Assembly (NCBI RefSeq): GCF_000684975.1
Contig: NZ_BAXZ01000006.1
Location: 62,001 to 126,000, forward strand
DNA length: 64,000 nt
Origin: Paraburkholderia acidipaludis NBRC 101816
Lineage (GTDB): Bacteria; Pseudomonadota; Gammaproteobacteria; Burkholderiales; Burkholderiaceae
Direction of reading: 5' to 3'
A program made the translations under genes and the position numbers. The notes beneath the pieces are model-generated. The model searched no databases. It worked only from the letters and a program-made list of their open reading frames with translations, and was not told the DNA's origin. The first letter of the stretch is position 1. Every line of letters begins with the position of its first letter. This document shows positions 60,029 through 64,000 of the stretch, piece after piece.

Positions 60029-61408
60029 ATGACTGAACGCCTCACGAGCCTGATCTGCGGAACCGAACCGATGAACGCGGTCTGGTCGCCGCGCGCAACG
60101 TTGCAACGGATGCTCGACGTCGAGGCGGCGCTCGCACGCGCGTCGGCGGCCCATGGCGTGATTCCGCGCACGGCCGTGGCCGCGATCGCCGAGGCCTGCC
60201 AGGCCGACCGCCTCGACGCCGGGGCGCTCGCACGCGACGCCGCGCTGGGCGGCAATCTCGCCATTCCGCTCGTCAAGCAGTTGACGGCGCGCGTCAAGGA
60301 TATCGATCCCGAAGCCTCGAAGTACGTGCACTGGGGCGCGACGAGCCAGGACATCATCGATACGGCGACCGTGCTGCAATTGCGCGACTCGCTGGCGCTG
60401 ATCGAAGCCGGACTCGATGCGCTCTGCGCGACGCTCGCGGGCCTCGCGCGCGCGCACCGCTCGACGCCCGCCGTGGGCCGCACCTGGCTCCAGCAGGCGC
60501 TGCCGGTCACGCTGGGCCTGAAGTTCGCACAGTGGCTCGATGCGTTGCTGCGCCACCGCGAACGGCTCGCCGCGCTGCGCGAGCATGCGCTCGTCCTGCA
60601 GTTCGGCGGCGCGGCCGGCACGCTCGCGAGCCTGCGCGCCGCGGCGGCAGACGTGAGCGCAACGCTCGCGCAGGAGCTGGCGCTCGCGCAACCCACGCTG
60701 CCGTGGCACACGCAGCGCGACCGCATCGCCGAAGCGGCCGCTTTCTTCGGCATGCTGATCGGCACGCTCGGCAAGATCGCGCGCGACATTTCGCTGCAGA
60801 TGCAGACCGAAGTGGGCGAGCTGGCCGAGCCGGCGGCGGCGGGCAAGGGCGGTTCTTCGACGATGCCGCACAAGCGCAATCCCGTGGGCTGCGCGGCCGT
60901 GCTGACCGCCGCGGCGCGTGCGCCCGGCCTCGTCGCCACGGTGTTCGGCGGCATGGTGCAGGAGCACGAGCGCGCGCTCGGCGGCTGGCAGGCCGAGTGG
61001 GACGCGCTGCCCGACCTCGCGCGCCTCGCGGGCGGCGCGCTCGCCCATATCGGCCAGATCGCGGGCGGGCTCGAAGTGCGGCCCGAGCGTCTCGCGGCCA
61101 ATCTCGACGCCACGCAGGGGCTGATTCTCGGCGAGGCGGTCATGCTCGCGCTCGGCGACGCCATCGGCCGGCTCGATGCACATCACCTCGTCGAGCAGGC
61201 TTCGAAGACGGCCGTGCAGACCGGCCGCACGCTCTACGACGTGCTCGCGGCCAACCCCGCCGTCACGCAACATCTGGATGCCGCGCGCCTCAAGGCGCTG
61301 CTCGACCCGGCCAACTACACGGGCGAGGCGCATGCCTTCGTCGACGCGGTGCTCGCGTCGAACGCGAAGCGCGCCGCCCCTTCTTCATCGCAGACTCACG
61401 AGGAGTAA
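60029..61408 (+). CDS. pcaB: 3-carboxy-cis,cis-muconate cycloisomerase
   Basis: 459 residues from ATG 60029. Fumarase/aspartase superfamily motifs are HWGATSQDIIDTA (about 100) and the signature GGSSTMPHKRNPVGC (about 275). WLQQALPVTLGLKFAQW and GMVQEHERALGGWQAEWDAL are PcaB-specific. It converts 3-carboxymuconate to 4-carboxymuconolactone. The next gene, pcaD, starts 5 bases after the stop. Confidence 0.93.
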   Translation: MTERLTSLICGTEPMNAVWSPRATLQRMLDVEAALARASAAHGVIPRTAVAAIAEACQADRLDAGALARDAALGGNLAIPLVKQLTARVKDIDPEASKYVHWGATSQDIIDTATVLQLRDSLALIEAGLDALCATLAGLARAHRSTPAVGRTWLQQALPVTLGLKFAQWLDALLRHRERLAALREHALVLQFGGAAGTLASLRAAAADVSATLAQELALAQPTLPWHTQRDRIAEAAAFFGMLIGTLGKIARDISLQMQTEVGELAEPAAAGKGGSSTMPHKRNPVGCAAVLTAAARAPGLVATVFGGMVQEHERALGGWQAEWDALPDLARLAGGALAHIGQIAGGLEVRPERLAANLDATQGLILGEAVMLALGDAIGRLDAHHLVEQASKTAVQTGRTLYDVLAANPAVTQHLDAARLKALLDPANYTGEAHAFVDAVLASNAKRAAPSSSQTHEE

Positions 61409-61413
61409 CCCGC

Positions 61414-62205
61414 ATGCCTTATGCAGCCGTCAACGGCACGAAGCTGTTCTACCGCATCGACGGCGCGACGGACGGCGCCGCGCCCTGGCTGGTTCTGTCG
61501 AATTCGCTGGGCAGCGACGTGTCGATGTGGACGCCGCAGCTCGTCGCATTCTCGAAGCACTTTCGCGTGCTGCGCTACGACACGCGCGGCCATGGACACT
61601 CGGACGTGCCGCCGGGACCGTACACCATCGAGCAGCTCACGGGCGACGTGATCGGCCTGATGGACCACCTCGGCATCGAGCGCTCGCACTTTGCGGGCCT
61701 TTCGATGGGCGGCCTGACCGGCGTAGGTCTCGGCGCGCGCTACGCGAGCCGCATCGACCGTCTCGTGCTGTGCAACACGGCCGCGAAGATCGGCTCGCCC
61801 GAGGTGTGGGTGCCGCGCGCGGCGAAAGCGCGCAACGAGGGGATGCGCGCGCTCGCCGACGCAGTGCTGCCGCGCTGGTATACAGCCGGATTCATGGAGC
61901 GCAATCCGCTCGTGATCGACCAGGCGCGCGACGTGTTCGTGCACACCGACAACGAAGGTTACGCGTCGAACTGCGACGCCATCAACGCCGCGGACCTGCG
62001 CGGCGAGGCCGGCTCGATCACCGCGCCGACGCTCGTGATTTCCGGCACGCACGATCTCGCCGCCACGCCGGCGCAGGGCCGCGAGCTCGCGGAGTCGGTG
62101 CCGGGCGCGCGCTACGTGGAGCTCGACGCTTCGCACATCTCGAACGTCGAACTGGCCGGGCCGTTCACGAAGACCGTCGCCGATTTCCTGCTGGAGGCAC
62201 GATGA
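61414..62205 (+). CDS. pcaD: 3-oxoadipate enol-lactonase
   Basis: 263 residues with a strong SD (CGAGGAGTAA). The alpha/beta hydrolase triad is visible: Ser in FAGLSMGGLTG (about 95), Asp in ISGTHDLAAT (about 214) and His in LDASHISNVE (about 240). It opens 3-oxoadipate enol-lactone to 3-oxoadipate. Its stop overlaps the pcaC start by 4 bases (ATGA), showing translational coupling. Confidence 0.93.
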   Translation: MPYAAVNGTKLFYRIDGATDGAAPWLVLSNSLGSDVSMWTPQLVAFSKHFRVLRYDTRGHGHSDVPPGPYTIEQLTGDVIGLMDHLGIERSHFAGLSMGGLTGVGLGARYASRIDRLVLCNTAAKIGSPEVWVPRAAKARNEGMRALADAVLPRWYTAGFMERNPLVIDQARDVFVHTDNEGYASNCDAINAADLRGEAGSITAPTLVISGTHDLAATPAQGRELAESVPGARYVELDASHISNVELAGPFTKTVADFLLEAR

Positions 62206-62591
62206 CCGAAGACGAGCGCTACGAAGCCGGGATGACGGTACGGCGTGCGGTGCTGGGCGACGCCCATGTCGACCGTTCGATCGCGAACCGCACGGAACTC
62301 ACCGAAGAGTTCCAGAAGCTCATCACGCGCTATGCGTGGGGCGAGATCTGGACGCGCGAGGGCCTGCCGCGCCACACGCGCAGTCTCCTGACGATCGCGA
62401 TGATGGTCGCGCTCAACCGCAGCGAGGAACTCGCGCTGCATCTGCGCTCCGCGAAGAACAATGGGGTGACGCGCGAGGAGATCAAGGAAGTGCTGCTGCA
62501 GACGGCGATCTATTGCGGGGTGCCTGCGGCGAACTCGGCGTACCACCTGGCCGACCGCATTTTCCGCGAGGAAGACGGCGCGCAGAGCTGA
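62202..62591 (+). CDS. pcaC: 4-carboxymuconolactone decarboxylase
   Basis: 129 residues starting in the pcaD stop. The family motifs are ERYEAGMTVRRAVLGDAHVD, WGEIWTREGLPRHTRSLLTI, LHLRSAKNNGVTREEIKEVL and IYCGVPAANSAYHLADRIF, which covers the whole gammaCMD fold. It decarboxylates 4-carboxymuconolactone to the enol-lactone used by PcaD. The last 263 bases are repeated just downstream. Confidence 0.94.
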   Translation: MTEDERYEAGMTVRRAVLGDAHVDRSIANRTELTEEFQKLITRYAWGEIWTREGLPRHTRSLLTIAMMVALNRSEELALHLRSAKNNGVTREEIKEVLLQTAIYCGVPAANSAYHLADRIFREEDGAQS

Positions 62592-62879
62592 GCGCACCGG
62601 CCAGCTATGCGTGGGGCGAGATCTGGACGCGCGAGGGCCTGCCGCGCCACACGCGCAGTCTCCTGACGATCGCGATGATGGTCGCGCTCAACCGCAGCGA
62701 GGAACTCGCGCTGCATCTGCGCTCCGCGAAGAACAATGGGGTGACGCGCGAGGAGATCAAGGAAGTGCTGCTGCAGACGGCGATCTATTGCGGGGTGCCT
62801 GCGGCGAACTCGGCGTACCACCTGGCCGACCGCATTTTCCGCGAGGAAGACGGCGCGCAGAGCTGAGCGCACCGGCCAG
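62329..62879 (+). repeat. 275-bp tandem duplication covering the pcaC 3' end
   Basis: Bases 62329-62604 and 62604-62879 appear identical over the full unit when read side by side. The offset is exactly 275. The lack of any difference points to a recent event or an assembly artefact. Confidence 0.93.
62606..62866 (+). pseudogene. 5'-truncated copy of pcaC
   Basis: This second copy encodes the last 86 residues of PcaC from YAWGEIW to the stop, without the N-terminal 43. It has no SD or start of its own. The first copy is complete, so pathway function should be unaffected. Confidence 0.88.
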
Positions 62880-62942
62880 GCGCGGGCGCTCCGGCGCCGG
62901 CACCGGGTTGAAAAGGCATGTATAAGCCCGAGCGCCAGGGCC

Positions 62943-63191
62943 TTATTCTTCGGGCTCGCCTTCGGCGACGTAGCGGCGCAGCGTGGCGAGCAGGGCGGCT
63001 TCTTCGGCGCGCGTCGCGGCGTCGCTGGCGGACCCGGCTTCACGCTCCTCGCCGAACATCGAGGCCGGCGCGTCGAAGGTCTCGACTTCCTGCCCCTCGC
63101 GAAACACGCGGATTTCGCGCGTGTTCGTGAAGTATTCGGCTACCCAGTGGACGCCTTCGATATGCGTCCCTACGCGGATCGGTGTCTTCAT
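62943..63191 (-). CDS. Hypothetical protein
   Basis: 82 residues from ATG 63191 (GGAG SD 9 bases upstream). An upstream in-frame ATG 63278 has no SD. The N-terminal half is beta-rich (PIRVGTHIEGVHWVAEYFTN, REIRVFREGQEVETFDAP). The C-terminal half is a charged helix (EERE through RRYVAEGEPEE). There is no signal peptide. No family is recognised. It lies convergent with the pca operon. Confidence 0.65.
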   Translation of the reverse strand: MKTPIRVGTHIEGVHWVAEYFTNTREIRVFREGQEVETFDAPASMFGEEREAGSASDAATRAEEAALLATLRRYVAEGEPEE

Positions 63192-63406
63192 CGGTCCATT
63201 CTCCACGAGCCGCACCACGGCGGCGTTGCATCCATCGATAATCGAAAGATACGCCGTTGGCGCGGGTCGTGCCGTCATTTCTGGGCCGTCGTCGGAACCG
63301 GTGCGGCAGCTAAAACGAAAAGCGGCCCGCTTCGGTGATTCGTTGCGGACCGCCTGGCTCGTGCGGGAGAACCGTTCGCGCCGCCGCCGCGGCGCAGGCA
63401 TGAGCC

Positions 63407-64000
63407 TTACTGCACGGTCGCGAGCACGTTGCGCACGGTGCTGAAAAGACGCGCGATTTCCTCTTCGCTCACGATCAGCGGCGGCGAGAACGCGAGGATG
63501 TCGCCCGTGAAGCGCACCAGCACGCCGGCCTCGAAGCACTTGAGGAACACCTCGTAGGCACGCGCGCCCGGCGCGCCGTCGCGCGATTCGAGCTCGATGC
63601 CGGCCACGAGGCCGAGGTTGCGGATGTCCTTCACATGCTTCGCGTCGCGCAATGCATGCGCGGCGGCTTCGAACTTCGGCGCGAGGCTCGCGGCGCGCTC
63701 GAACAGGCCTTCGCGGCGATACAGGTCGAGCGTGGCCACGCACGCGGCCGCCGCGAGCGGGTGAGCCGAGTAGGTGTAGCCGTGGAACAGTTCGATTGCG
63801 CCCGGCGCGCCGCTGTTCACGATCGCGTCGTGGACCGTGCGGCTCGCGGCCACGCCGCCCATCGGCACGGCGGCGTTGTTGATGGCCTTCGCCATCGTGA
63901 TGAGGTCCGGCGTGACGCCGAAATACTCGCTCGCCGTGGCCTTGCCGAGACGGCCGAAACCCGTGATGACCTCGTCGAAAATCAGCAGGATGCCGTGCTT
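63407..64000 (-). CDS. Class III (omega) aminotransferase, C-terminal part (gene enters from the right edge)
   Basis: 198 codons of the C-terminal half. The visible start contains ILLIFDEVITGFGRLG (PLP-ring Asp) and DLITMAKAINNAAVPMGGV with the Schiff-base Lys. FHGYTYSAHPLAAAA and AGIELESRDG follow. The wording fits beta-alanine/omega-amino acid:pyruvate transaminases. The N-terminus is outside the window, so substrate specificity cannot be judged further. Confidence 0.88.
   Translation of the reverse strand, partial: KHGILLIFDEVITGFGRLGKATASEYFGVTPDLITMAKAINNAAVPMGGVAASRTVHDAIVNSGAPGAIELFHGYTYSAHPLAAAACVATLDLYRREGLFERAASLAPKFEAAAHALRDAKHVKDIRNLGLVAGIELESRDGAPGARAYEVFLKCFEAGVLVRFTGDILAFSPPLIVSEEEIARLFSTVRNVLATVQ

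Noticed and set aside
1..64000. Insertion sequences, prophage genes, tRNA or rRNA genes
   Set aside because: No transposase, integrase, capsid, or tRNA/rRNA-like sequence was recognised in the window despite the signs of gene decay near 22-23.5 kb.

Overview
The window is high-GC DNA from a betaproteobacterium, most likely Burkholderia sensu lato and plausibly Paraburkholderia. The signs are a Burkholderia-type trimeric porin, a luxI/rsaL/luxR trio arranged like braI-rsaL-braR, a pca operon for the beta-ketoadipate pathway, and very GC-rich third codon positions in most genes. The fimbrial and small-protein regions (about 9.6-10.5 kb and 14.8-23.6 kb) are less biased and carry gene remnants, so they look like accessory DNA.

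Layout. 0-1.2 kb: 5' part of a repeat-rich, secreted autotransporter-like protein (minus strand). 1.7-7.5 kb: acyl-CoA/AMP ligase, two MFS transporters and an imidazolonepropionase-like amidohydrolase, a small uptake-and-catabolism cluster. 7.6-9.6 kb: DoxX-like membrane protein and NAD(P)-binding epimerase, divergent from a TetR regulator, with two clear palindromic operators between them. 10.0-14.8 kb: an RcsB-like response regulator and a hybrid kinase with receiver and Hpt domains. 15.1-22.2 kb: a small membrane protein interrupted at an A9 tract, then a complete chaperone-usher fimbrial operon (pilin, chaperone, usher, minor pilin, two-domain adhesin). 22.2-23.5 kb: a gene graveyard with a decayed porin 3' end, a strong terminator and an internally deleted etfB remnant. 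23.6-28.3 kb: a MalT/AcoK-like LuxR regulator, a porin and a BON-domain protein.

28.4-48.4 kb is a roughly 20-kb acyl-CoA catabolic island: MFS transporter, three SDR dehydrogenases, two single-hotdog hydratase-like proteins, three SCP2-type thiolases, four acyl-CoA dehydrogenases (two adjacent, probably one heteromer), an enoyl-CoA hydratase-family protein, an AMACR-type CoA transferase/racemase, a DUF2889 protein, a feruloyl-CoA-synthase-like ligase and a LysR regulator. Together they could activate a carboxylic acid, racemise a methyl-branched centre and run one or more beta-oxidation turns. The substrate cannot be read from the sequence. The gene set resembles steroid or isoprenoid side-chain degradation, but no ring-degradation genes are present. 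This is the best candidate for an undescribed pathway.

48.4-64 kb: EgtB-like sulfatase-modifying-factor-fold protein, Fnr-type regulator, universal stress protein, DHA2-type MFS exporter, the quorum-sensing trio with a lux-box-like palindrome, serine O-acetyltransferase, GTP cyclohydrolase I, and a pcaIJ-pcaB-pcaD-pcaC operon with a readable promoter and operator. The end of pcaC is tandemly duplicated (275-bp period). The window ends inside a class III aminotransferase.
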